DNA of 64,000 nt from Paenibacillus dendritiformis (GTDB lineage: Bacteria > Bacillota > Bacilli > Paenibacillales > Paenibacillaceae). The DNA lies in NCBI RefSeq assembly GCF_021654795.1, contig NZ_AP025344.1:2604501-2668500 (forward strand), read 5' to 3'. The notes below the pieces were generated by a model that ran no database searches, had not been told where the DNA came from, and saw nothing but the letters and a program-made list of their open reading frames with translations. Shown here piece after piece: positions 33,663 to 42,335 of the stretch. Made by a program: the position numbers and the translations under genes. Within the stretch, counting starts at the first letter, position 1, and each line of letters starts with the position of its first letter.

Positions 33663-34373
33663 ATGACGAAAGAATTGTTTTTGGAAGATTGTTATCTGCA
33701 GGAATGCGAGGCGGCTGTGATGGAAGCGGAGGAGGACAAGATTATCCTGGATCAGACCGTACTGTATCCCGCAGGAGGAGGGCAGGAGCATGACACCGGC
33801 ATCCTGGAGCAGGATGGGCGGACGTACGAGGTCTACAGCGTAAAGCGGGAGGGCGGCCGCATTGTCCACTATGTGAGGAGCGGAGCGGACTTGACGCTTG
33901 GGCCGGTTCGCGTGCGAGTGAATTGGGAGCGCCGCTTGGGGCTGATGCGCCATCACACCCTGCTGCATGTGCTTGGCGCGGTCGTCTACCAAAAGTACGG
34001 CGCTTTGTGCACGGGGAATCAGATTTACCCAGATCGGGCGCGCATCGACTTCAACCAGCTTCAGGACCTGACGCCGGAGCAGCGGGATGAGATCGTGTTG
34101 GAAGCGAATCGCATCATTGCGGCGGATTTCCCGATCTCATACCGGACCGTCAGCAGGGAAGAGGCGGAGAATATTCCGGGCATGATTAAGACGGTCGCCA
34201 GCCTGCTGCCGCCTTCTGTCCGCGCCGTCCGTCTCGTAGCCATCGGATCGGTCGACGAACAAGCCTGCGGGGGCACCCACGTCCGAAGCACCGGAGAAAT
34301 TGGCGGGATGGAGATAACCGATATGAAAAGCAAGGGAAAAAACAATAAACGGCTGGAGGTAAGAGTGGTATAA
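33663..34373 (+). CDS. alaX: AlaX-type alanyl-tRNA editing protein
   Basis: 236 residues, a free-standing editing domain of alanyl-tRNA synthetase. ILDQTVLYPAGGGQEHDTG near the start, zinc ligands HHTLLH (about residue 96-101) and CGGTHVRSTGEI (about 200). Such proteins remove Ser or Gly wrongly loaded on tRNA-Ala. Length fits the AlaX-M type. ATG with AAAGGAGAGAGG upstream. Confidence 0.9.
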   Translation: MTKELFLEDCYLQECEAAVMEAEEDKIILDQTVLYPAGGGQEHDTGILEQDGRTYEVYSVKREGGRIVHYVRSGADLTLGPVRVRVNWERRLGLMRHHTLLHVLGAVVYQKYGALCTGNQIYPDRARIDFNQLQDLTPEQRDEIVLEANRIIAADFPISYRTVSREEAENIPGMIKTVASLLPPSVRAVRLVAIGSVDEQACGGTHVRSTGEIGGMEITDMKSKGKNNKRLEVRVV

Positions 34374-34404
34374 GCCGGCAATTTTCAGTTGGACGACCGG
34401 TTTT
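34374..34404 (+). terminator. Terminator of alaX
   Basis: GCCGG pairs with CCGGT after an 18-base loop and is followed by TTTTCC. Confidence 0.45.
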
Positions 34405-34454
34405 CCAGGGCCAGGTCGCCATTCTTTTGCGGTTCATGGCAGCAACATGGCAAC

Positions 34455-34665
34455 AAACGTGGAAATCCTGCAAAATTACAGCTTTTTATCGCGATGATGG
34501 GGGAATTCGTTGCAATTCCTGCGTGGCTGCAGGAATTCGGCCGTTGCAGCCGAATTGGAGCCGTAACGGGTTGAAAATGATGTATATTTGCAGGATTCCA
34601 GTGAGCGTTAAGCGGCTGTGAGGTAAATCCTGCATTTTTGGAGCTTCAGTGTATCGGATGCTGGT
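34455..34665. repeat. Dispersed TCCTGCA repeat, copy 2 (intact)
   Basis: Starts AAATCCTGCAAAATTACAG, contains TTCCTGCGTGGCTGCAGGAA, GGAGCCGTAACGGG and TGTATATTTGCAGGATTCC, and ends AAATCCTGCATTTTTGGAGC. The first and third blocks are inverted repeats of each other. Confidence 0.7.
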
Positions 34666-34967
34666 CTTATTCACGCATCCGGTCAGGCTTAGCGGGACAA
34701 GGGAGCAGCCGCGGTGCCCCACAGGGGCGCTTCCGTCCTATTGCGGCGTCATTGCAGCCGGGGGAATTCATCGCCGATGAAGAACCTTCCAGCCGGGGCC
34801 CCCCTCGCCCGCGGAACCGAGGGCCCTCGTCCAGGGGAGCCCTCTTTTTCTATCACTACCGCCTGTTAAAAAAGTACAGTGATATCTTTACTATCGTTGG
34901 TGTTCATGCCGCGCCTCCTTCATGTATGTTCATCTCGTAAGGAGAATCTACGAGGCAAAGGGGATGG
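34666..34967. other. Intergenic stretch before the M60 gene
   Basis: No gene supported. A terminator-like hairpin (GAGGGC...GCCCTC with TTTTT) lies at 34826-34856. The promoter of the downstream gene is probably within 34860-34920. Confidence 0.4.
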
Positions 34968-34970
34968 ATG

Positions 34971-37900
34971 ATGTTGAGTAAAAGAAATCGAGGCGTACGG
35001 ATGCGGATCGCGGCATGCGCGCTGGCGTTGTTCATGCTGATGGGGCAGCCTGTAACAGGGGCCGGCGCCGCAGACGCATATGCCGCAGACAAGGGCTCCG
35101 CCGCCGCAGACGCATATGCTGCAGACAACGGCTCCGCCGCCAAGTCGCGGACGCAAACCGACCCCGGGAGCGGGATCGGGGCGCGCACAGCTTCGCAGCA
35201 TGATCTGGATGTGATCTACCGTGACCTGGGGGGATATCCTTCCGTATCGGCCACCTACAATGGAGGCGTCGCCGCCATCGGGGACAACGCCTTCGTGCTG
35301 GCCGCCAATCCGGATACGACGCCGATTCTGGCGGCTGCCCGTTACGGCGCCGGCCGGGTCGTCGTCGCCGGGGACGATTCTTACTTCAAATTCACCTCCG
35401 ATATGACCGATGAACGCCGCACGGTCGCTCGCAATCTCCTCATCTGGGCCACCGAGCAAGCGGAGCCGCTCACGTACCAGGATGCGCTCGACGGCGCAGG
35501 CACGCTGCCTCTGCTCACGGCGACAAGCAAGAACTTTTCCGCAGATTCCCGCTATCCGATTGAAGTGGTGAGAAGTGATTCCTTCCTTGCGTTCGATCTG
35601 GATCCCGCCCGCTACCCGGTGGCCTATGTGGACGCGACGATGAAGCAGGACGAGATCGATGCGCTGGCTTCCTACGTGGAGCGTGGGGGCAGCATCGTCG
35701 TGGCGATGAAGGGATGGGTCATGGAGCAATATCCGAATGTGTTCCTCGGGGAGACGTACCAGGGACGCGCGGCCAAGCTGAGCGAGGATTATCCTCTGCA
35801 GCGGCTGCTGAACCGGATGGGGCTCGGCCTGATGAACAATACAGCCACCACGAAGACGGAGACGCTCCCCAGGCTGACGGAAGAGGCGGCAAACCATTAT
35901 CACGCGGCTGCTCTCGTCGATCAAGCGAAGCTCGTAGAAGCCGGGCAGTTGGATCCCAATCAGCTCGGGATAGGCCCGGCGGGAGCCGATGCGAAGAAGA
36001 AGCTGCAGGTGCTGGCAGCCATCACCGGGGGCACCTTCGGCGGCCTGACCCCTGAGAGTCCGATGTATGCGCGGATTCAGCAGGATGCCGAGCATCTGGA
36101 CACGGATCTGAGCTTCCCGCTCGACCGCTCCCTCGCTCCTTATTCCAGCGCCCTGCTCGCGTATAAGTTAAGTCTCGTCGGCAATCAGCTTGACGCTCCC
36201 AAATCCCCGTATGCCGACAACTTCCCGGGCCCCGTTCCCGCCGATGCGCCGAGAGTGCGGCAGAAGACGGTCACCGTTGATTTTGACTACTCGACCTTCG
36301 ATGATTTGCGCCAAGGCACGGTGCCGAAAAATTGGATCAGCACCGGATTATATGCGCCGGCAGGGGAATGGCTGACGATTCATGCTCCCGAAGGAACTTC
36401 CGGGCTGGATGTGCAGGCGGGGGCGCATACGGATAATTTGACGAGCCAAAACGTATGGAAGCGCATTCCGGTCGTCACCCAGCGGAAGACGCTGGCGCCG
36501 GGCGAGAATCGGATTCGCAGCCCGTACGGCGGACTTCTCTATCTCATTCCGACGAAGCCGCAGGCAGGCGTGCGGAAGGAGATTGCGATTGAGGGCGGGG
36601 TCGAGGCTCCTTATTATGTGCTCGGCGAGACGATGGAGGAAGAGTGGAGATCGGCCATCAGCCAGCGCCCGGCGCCGTGGGCCGAGCTGCAAGGCCGCCG
36701 GGTCATCTTGACGCTGCCTTCCGAATATGTGCGGAATCTCGGCACTCCGAAGCCATTGCTGGAGCAATGGGATCGGATCGTGGACTACACGGATGAAGCC
36801 GCCGGCTTGTCTCCGGATGCGCCGCTGCCTCATCGCAGCGTGAATCTTCCGTTCCGCTACGTGGCGGACCGTCAGATCAGCGCCGGCTTCATGCATGCGG
36901 GCTACCCGATTATGTTCCAGATCGATCCGTCGGCGGCGCATGCGGTCGATATCGAGCGGGTCACGCGCAATGGCTGGGGCTTCTGGCATGAGACCGGGCA
37001 TGAATATCAGCAGGGCCCGTGGAATTGGGACGTCACCGGGGAAGTGACGGTCAATATTTACTCCCTGTACGTGCAGCAGAAGTTTGGCAATCCAAGCAAT
37101 CTGCTCACCCGCAATCATGAAGGCCAGGATTTCTATGATCGCGCCCGGGATTATTTGGAGCAGAGCGATCCGGCCGCGACCGTATACGGCAAGTCCGGCC
37201 AGGATCTGTTCGTCAACCTGGTCCTGTTCCGCCAATTGTCGCTGGCTTACGGCTGGGATTTCTATCGCGAGCTGCACCGCGCTTATCGCGAAATGCCGGC
37301 GAATCAGCTTCCGGCGGACAATCAGGCCAAGATTGACCTGTTTGTCGTCATGGCCTCGAAGACGGCGGGGGAGGACTTGACCGAATTTTTCGATAAATGG
37401 TTCGTCAAATATACGCCCGGCACCGTGAAGGCCCAGATCGCGGCCCTGAACCTGCCGAAGCCTTCGCAGCCGATCTGGGAGCTGCGCGAGAGCGAAGGCA
37501 TCGAGGCGCCGGTCATTGAGCTTGCGCCTGATCAGGAGTGGACCAAGGAGAAGGTGGAGGTAAAGGTGGCTAACCCCGCTCCGATAGAGGAAGGCTCCGG
37601 CTTGAGAAATCAGTACAAGATCGGGGAGGACGGCACATGGATCGAATACCGGGAGCCGTTCACGATCGACGCCGAGGGCGTGACGAACGTCTATGCCAGG
37701 GTGAGACAGCTCTCCGGAGTAACGAGCGACGAGGTGATGGCGAGCGTCAAGATCGACCGCACGGCTCCTGTCATTGAAGCCTCGGTTACAGAGACCGTCT
37801 ATGGCAGCGCCCCGGTCACGCTGCCGATTGCGGCGACTGACGCCTTGAGCGGCATGCAGGCGATTACGGTGTTGCTGGATGGCGTTCCGCTGGAGGCTCC

Positions 37901-38390
37901 TTATATCATCGTTCCGTCGGAGCTAGCGGCAGGACGTCATGAATTGAAGATTACGGCGTCTGATCATGCAGGGAATATTCGTGAAGCAACTCTTGCCTTC
38001 ACAGTAGTGAAGGCGGTCTCGGTGCAGGATCTGTATGAGGCGATGGATCGGGCGGAGGCCGAGGGGCGGATTACGAATCGCGGCATCGTTCAGGCGTTGA
38101 AAAGTCATGCGAAGGTGGAGAAGGGGGACTTGAACGACCTGGACACATATCGGGCGCTGGAGCAGTTCATTCAGGCCCAGTCCGGCAAGCATATCGACGA
38201 GCAGACAGCCGGGGAACTGCTTCGCCTTATTGCGCAACTGCAAGATGCGCAGAATCGACATTCATATTGGAAGCCATTCTTCCGCAGGGAAGGATGGCTT
38301 CTCTGCTTCTGGAAGCAGAGGAGCAACCCGCGCCAGTATAGGGAAGAACGCCGGATTACCTTAAAAATCGTCAGCCCATTTTTAAAATAA
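34971..38390 (+). CDS. Secreted M60-family metallopeptidase with FIMAH domain
   Basis: 1139 residues. Signal peptide (to about residue 35), then two nearly identical 12-residue repeats of the type ADAYAADKGSAA. After a large N-terminal region comes the gluzincin motif HETGHEYQQ (about residue 672) followed by a Glu in GEVTVNIYSL, the M60/enhancin pattern. C-terminal Ig-like domain (about 850-930, KIDRTAPVIEAS), a second one, and a FIMAH domain (about 1015-1085, ITNRGIVQALKSH). M60 enzymes cut mucins or other O-glycoproteins. The last 50 residues look foreign (see findings). ATG 34968 is equally possible. Confidence 0.88.
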   Translation: MLSKRNRGVRMRIAACALALFMLMGQPVTGAGAADAYAADKGSAAADAYAADNGSAAKSRTQTDPGSGIGARTASQHDLDVIYRDLGGYPSVSATYNGGVAAIGDNAFVLAANPDTTPILAAARYGAGRVVVAGDDSYFKFTSDMTDERRTVARNLLIWATEQAEPLTYQDALDGAGTLPLLTATSKNFSADSRYPIEVVRSDSFLAFDLDPARYPVAYVDATMKQDEIDALASYVERGGSIVVAMKGWVMEQYPNVFLGETYQGRAAKLSEDYPLQRLLNRMGLGLMNNTATTKTETLPRLTEEAANHYHAAALVDQAKLVEAGQLDPNQLGIGPAGADAKKKLQVLAAITGGTFGGLTPESPMYARIQQDAEHLDTDLSFPLDRSLAPYSSALLAYKLSLVGNQLDAPKSPYADNFPGPVPADAPRVRQKTVTVDFDYSTFDDLRQGTVPKNWISTGLYAPAGEWLTIHAPEGTSGLDVQAGAHTDNLTSQNVWKRIPVVTQRKTLAPGENRIRSPYGGLLYLIPTKPQAGVRKEIAIEGGVEAPYYVLGETMEEEWRSAISQRPAPWAELQGRRVILTLPSEYVRNLGTPKPLLEQWDRIVDYTDEAAGLSPDAPLPHRSVNLPFRYVADRQISAGFMHAGYPIMFQIDPSAAHAVDIERVTRNGWGFWHETGHEYQQGPWNWDVTGEVTVNIYSLYVQQKFGNPSNLLTRNHEGQDFYDRARDYLEQSDPAATVYGKSGQDLFVNLVLFRQLSLAYGWDFYRELHRAYREMPANQLPADNQAKIDLFVVMASKTAGEDLTEFFDKWFVKYTPGTVKAQIAALNLPKPSQPIWELRESEGIEAPVIELAPDQEWTKEKVEVKVANPAPIEEGSGLRNQYKIGEDGTWIEYREPFTIDAEGVTNVYARVRQLSGVTSDEVMASVKIDRTAPVIEASVTETVYGSAPVTLPIAATDALSGMQAITVLLDGVPLEAPYIIVPSELAAGRHELKITASDHAGNIREATLAFTVVKAVSVQDLYEAMDRAEAEGRITNRGIVQALKSHAKVEKGDLNDLDTYRALEQFIQAQSGKHIDEQTAGELLRLIAQLQDAQNRHSYWKPFFRREGWLLCFWKQRSNPRQYREERRITLKIVSPFLK
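38270..38320. repeat. Two strong hairpins inside the 3' end of the M60 gene
   Basis: GAAGCCATTCTTCC-GCAG-GGAAGGATGGCTTC is followed by CTCTGCTTC-TG-GAAGCAGAG. The first is terminator-like but lies 90 bases before the stop, so the gene seems to read through what was once its end. Confidence 0.6.
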
Positions 38391-38519
38391 GCAGTCCCCG
38401 ATCTTAAATTCATACGGTCCCGGCGGTAAAGTCGGGAGTATTCAAGGACCGGAGCATTCCGGTATCGTAAAAAGAGTAAGGCAAGAGAGGAGAACATTTC
38501 AGGTGAAGGGGGCATGTGA

Positions 38520-40235
38520 ATGAAGGAACCGAAGGAACTGAAGGTGCCGAAGGTATTGGAGGAATTACAGCAAATGAATCCAGCGAAGGTATGTAAGGTC
38601 TCAGAGCGGGTTCATCCGTGGCGTCGCGTGAATCGGCATCGCGCAAAACGCGCAGGCATCGCGATTCTGGCTGCCCTATTGGCGCTAACGCTGGCCGCCT
38701 GCAGCGGCGGTTCCGGATCGAACGCGCAAGAGGCGAACGGCGCTCAGCCGCCCGAGAAGCTGACGAATCTGACGTATTGGGTTCAGATGGTCAGCCAAGT
38801 CTCCGCCACGCTCAAAAGCTACAATGAAATCGAGGCTTACAAGGAATTGGAAAGGGTCACGGGGGTCAAGGTGGACTTCCAGCATCCGCCGGAAGGACAA
38901 CAAGCGAAGGAGCAGTTCAATCTGATGCTGACCTCGGATAAGCTGCCGGATGTCATCGAATATTCATGGACCAGTTATCCGGGGGGCCCCGAAAAAGCGA
39001 TCAAGGACGGCAAAATCATCCGCCTGAACGACCTAATTGATCAGCATGCTCCGAACCTGAAGAAGGTGCTGGAAGAGCATCCGGATTGGAAGAAGGAGAT
39101 TATGACGGATGAAGGCAGCATCTACGCGTTCCCGTTCATTCGTTCGCATGATCGGTTGAAAGTATTTCTCGGGCCGACGATCCGGCAGGACTGGCTCGAT
39201 AAGCTGAACCTGGACATGCCGACGACGATTGATGAATGGTACACCGTGCTCAAGGCGTTCAAAGAGAATGATATGAACGGCAACGGCAAGGCCGACGAGA
39301 TTCCGCTCTATCTGGCCAAAGGCGATGTGGACGCTTCGACGGCCTTCCTGGGCGCCTTCGGCATCAATGCCGGATTCTATCAGGAGGGCGGCACCGTCAA
39401 GTATGGACCGACGGATCCGAGGTTCAAGGAGTTCCTGACGCTGATGAACAAATGGTACCGGGAAGGGCTGCTGGACCGCGACTTCGCCACCACGGATGCG
39501 AAGCTGCTGGAAGCGAAGATCACCGGCGGGCAGATCGGCGCGGCCGTACTGTATACGGGCAGCGGGATCGGGAACTACAATACGCTCATGAAGGAAAAGG
39601 ATCCGAATTTCCATCTCGTCGCCGCTCCGTATCCCGTCATGAAGAAGGGCGACAAGCAGATTTGGGGATATAAGGACTTCGCGTATACGGGGATTGGGGC
39701 CGCGATTACGACGAGCAACAAAAATCCCGTCGAGACGGTAAAATGGCTTGATTATGCTTATTCGGAGGAGGGCACCCTGCTGTTCAACTTCGGCAAGGAA
39801 GGCGTCAGCTACACGATGGAGAACGGCAAGCCGGCATTCAAGCGGGAGGTGCTGAACAATCCTAACGGGCTTCCGCTGATCCAGTCGATGTCCCAGCATA
39901 ACCGCGCGACGTTCAGCGGACCGTTCATGCTCGATATCCGCTTCGACGAGCAATATACCACCTCTCCGGACCAGCTCAAGTCGAAGGAGATCTGGGCGGA
40001 GCCGACGCTGGAGCTGAAGCTGCCGCGCACGACCCCGAACAGCGAAGAGAGCAGCCGCTATGCTTCCATTATGAACGATATCAACACCTATAAGGATGAG
40101 ATGTACTTGAAGTTCATTATGGGGCAGGAGCCGCTTGATAACTTCGACAAATATGTCAAGACCATCGAGGGCATGGGGCTTCAGGAAGCGATCGGGATTC
40201 AGCAGAACGCGCTGGAGCGTTACAACCAACGTTAA
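38520..40235 (+). CDS. Extracellular solute-binding lipoprotein (sugar ABC transporter)
   Basis: 571 residues. The lipobox LTLAAC puts the lipidated Cys at residue 60, with the hydrophobic helix at 45-59; an unusually long hydrophilic lead of 44 residues precedes it. The mature part has the LplA-type binding-protein features (DMNGNGKADEIPLY, a calcium-loop-like motif, and TISSNKNPVE-like hinge text TTSNKNPVETVKWLDYAY). It captures oligosaccharides for the permeases that follow. ATG with GAAGGGGG upstream. Confidence 0.88.
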   Translation: MKEPKELKVPKVLEELQQMNPAKVCKVSERVHPWRRVNRHRAKRAGIAILAALLALTLAACSGGSGSNAQEANGAQPPEKLTNLTYWVQMVSQVSATLKSYNEIEAYKELERVTGVKVDFQHPPEGQQAKEQFNLMLTSDKLPDVIEYSWTSYPGGPEKAIKDGKIIRLNDLIDQHAPNLKKVLEEHPDWKKEIMTDEGSIYAFPFIRSHDRLKVFLGPTIRQDWLDKLNLDMPTTIDEWYTVLKAFKENDMNGNGKADEIPLYLAKGDVDASTAFLGAFGINAGFYQEGGTVKYGPTDPRFKEFLTLMNKWYREGLLDRDFATTDAKLLEAKITGGQIGAAVLYTGSGIGNYNTLMKEKDPNFHLVAAPYPVMKKGDKQIWGYKDFAYTGIGAAITTSNKNPVETVKWLDYAYSEEGTLLFNFGKEGVSYTMENGKPAFKREVLNNPNGLPLIQSMSQHNRATFSGPFMLDIRFDEQYTTSPDQLKSKEIWAEPTLELKLPRTTPNSEESSRYASIMNDINTYKDEMYLKFIMGQEPLDNFDKYVKTIEGMGLQEAIGIQQNALERYNQR

Positions 40236-40298
40236 CCGGCGGGAAGCGGGAGATTCTCTCTCGCTTCTTCCATAACAACGAGGAAAGTGGGGACACGG

Positions 40299-41270
40299 AT
40301 GGCAGCTTCACCACCGGCGGTTCAGCCCGACAAGAAGGCCAAGAAACGCGGCCGCAAGTCCGACAAGCGGAGCCTTATCAAGAAGGACTTGAAGCGGAAT
40401 AAGTATATTTATTTGCTGGCGCTTCCGGTTATCGCTTATTACGCCATTTTCCACTACGGACCGATGTACGGCCTGCTGATGGCTTTCAAAGATTACAGCG
40501 TCGCGGACGGCATCTGGGGCAGCAAGTGGATCGGCTTCGATCATTTTAAGAACTTTTTTAACAGCTATTACTTCGGCCGCCTGCTTCGCAATACGATCCT
40601 GATCAATATTTACGAGCTGTTGTTTGCCTTTCCCGCACCGATTCTTTTGGCCTTGCTGCTGAATGAGATTCGGGGCCGGATTTTCAAGCGCACGGTGCAG
40701 ACGATCTCTTATCTGCCGCATTTCATCTCGATTGTCGTCGTGGTGGGGATGATGTTCGATTTTCTGGCGCGGGACGGGCTGATTAATCAATTGCTTGGCT
40801 TGTTCGGAGTGGACAGCATTCCGTTCATGTCGGAGCCGGGCTGGTTCCGGACGCTGTATGTGGGCTCCGGCATCTGGCAGGGGCTGGGCTGGGGATCCAT
40901 TATCTACCTGGCCGCGATCGCCACGATCGATCCGACCTTATATGAAGCGGCCAAGATCGACGGGGCCGGGCGCTTCAAGCAGGTGCTCCATATTACGCTT
41001 CCGGGCATGATGCCGACCATCGTCATTATGTTCATCCTGAACATGGGATCGATGATGAGCGTCGGCAGCGAGAAGGTGCTGCTCATGTACAGTCCGCTTA
41101 CGTACGAGACGGCGGATGTCATCTCCACCTTCGTCTACCGCAGAGGGGTGCTCGATTCGGATTATGGATTCACGACGGCGGTCGGCTTGTTCAACTCGGT
41201 GGTCAGCTTTATATTGCTGGTCGTCTCCAATACGATCAGCAAGCGGGTCAGCGAGCACAAACTATGGTAG
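40299..41270 (+). CDS. Sugar ABC transporter permease (LplB type)
   Basis: 323 residues from ATG 40299 (GTG 40287 in frame lies on the Shine-Dalgarno). Basic N-terminal tail, six helices, EAA loop in EAAKIDGAGRFKQVLHITLP. Start FHYGPMYGLLMAFKDY is diagnostic of the LplB/YteP family that imports oligosaccharides with uronic acids or similar. Operon with the binding protein and the second permease. Confidence 0.9.
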   Translation: MAASPPAVQPDKKAKKRGRKSDKRSLIKKDLKRNKYIYLLALPVIAYYAIFHYGPMYGLLMAFKDYSVADGIWGSKWIGFDHFKNFFNSYYFGRLLRNTILINIYELLFAFPAPILLALLLNEIRGRIFKRTVQTISYLPHFISIVVVVGMMFDFLARDGLINQLLGLFGVDSIPFMSEPGWFRTLYVGSGIWQGLGWGSIIYLAAIATIDPTLYEAAKIDGAGRFKQVLHITLPGMMPTIVIMFILNMGSMMSVGSEKVLLMYSPLTYETADVISTFVYRRGVLDSDYGFTTAVGLFNSVVSFILLVVSNTISKRVSEHKLW

Positions 41271-41285
41271 AGAGGAGGCGGGCCA

Positions 41286-42161
41286 TTGAAAACCTCGCTG
41301 GGGGAGAAAGTGTTTACCGGATTCAATACGATAGTGATGCTCCTGCTCTGCTTCGTAACCCTGTATCCGTTCATCTATGTCGGCTTCGCTTCCTTGAGCA
41401 GTCCGGCCTCGCTCGCTCAGCATCGCGGGCTGCTGCTGGCGCCGCTGGAGCTGAACTTCAGCGCGTATAAGGCCGTATTCGACAATCCGATGATTACGAC
41501 GGGATACCGGAATACGCTGTTCTATGTCACCTGCGGCACGGCGATCAACCTGCTCCTGACGGCTATCGGGGCTTATGTGCTGTCGCGGCGCAATCTGTAT
41601 TTCAAAAATATTCTCATGCTGCTGATTGTCATTACGATGTTCTTCGGCGGGGGACTGATTCCGGCGTACCTGCTCATCAACAAGCTCGGCATGCTGAATA
41701 CGGTCTGGGCCCTGCTTATACCGGGGGCGATCAGCACCTTCAACATGATCATTATGCGGACCGGGTTCCAGTCCGTTCCGATCAGCCTGGAGGAATCGGC
41801 GCGCATCGACGGGGCCAATGATCTCGTCATTCTGTTCCGCATCATCATTCCGTTATCGATGCCGGTCATCGCGGTCATGATTCTATGGTATGCCGTCGGG
41901 CATTGGAACTCCTACTTCAGCGCCCTGATCTATATGCGCGATCGGGAATTGTTCCCGCTGCAGCTTGTGCTGCGCGAGATTCTGATTACGAATTCGACGG
42001 ACAGCATGATGACCGATTCCGGGGCTGGCGATCGGATTGCGATCGCGGAGACGATCAAGTATGCGACGATCATTGTCTCGACGCTGCCGATTCTGGTGCT
42101 CTATCCTTTTCTGCAAAAATATTTTGTCAAAGGCGTATTGATCGGGGCGATTAAAGAGTAG
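41286..42161 (+). CDS. Sugar ABC transporter permease (LplC type)
   Basis: 291 residues starting at TTG 41286, seven bases after GAGAGGAGG. Six helices and the EAA loop ESARIDGANDLVILFRIIIP. LplC/YtcP family partner of the upstream permease. The ATPase is not encoded here; a shared MsmX-type ATPase elsewhere is the usual solution. Confidence 0.9.
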   Translation: MKTSLGEKVFTGFNTIVMLLLCFVTLYPFIYVGFASLSSPASLAQHRGLLLAPLELNFSAYKAVFDNPMITTGYRNTLFYVTCGTAINLLLTAIGAYVLSRRNLYFKNILMLLIVITMFFGGGLIPAYLLINKLGMLNTVWALLIPGAISTFNMIIMRTGFQSVPISLEESARIDGANDLVILFRIIIPLSMPVIAVMILWYAVGHWNSYFSALIYMRDRELFPLQLVLREILITNSTDSMMTDSGAGDRIAIAETIKYATIIVSTLPILVLYPFLQKYFVKGVLIGAIKE

Positions 42162-42335
42162 TTCAGCAGTGGGGCCGAGCGGCGCGATTGACGCATCTCA
42201 GTCCTGGTGCCAAGGATGCAAGCCCGGCGGCTTCGAGGATTGGCGGTCCCAAATCAAAAGGGAGAGGAAGGGAATGGGGGATCGATCACGAAGGATACAT
42301 GATTCATTCCAAATTCAACAAGCGGAGGGATCATC

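Noticed and set aside
34920..36095. 391-codon minus-strand frame over the M60 gene
   Set aside because: Antisense shadow of a gene with signal peptide and HETGHEY motif.
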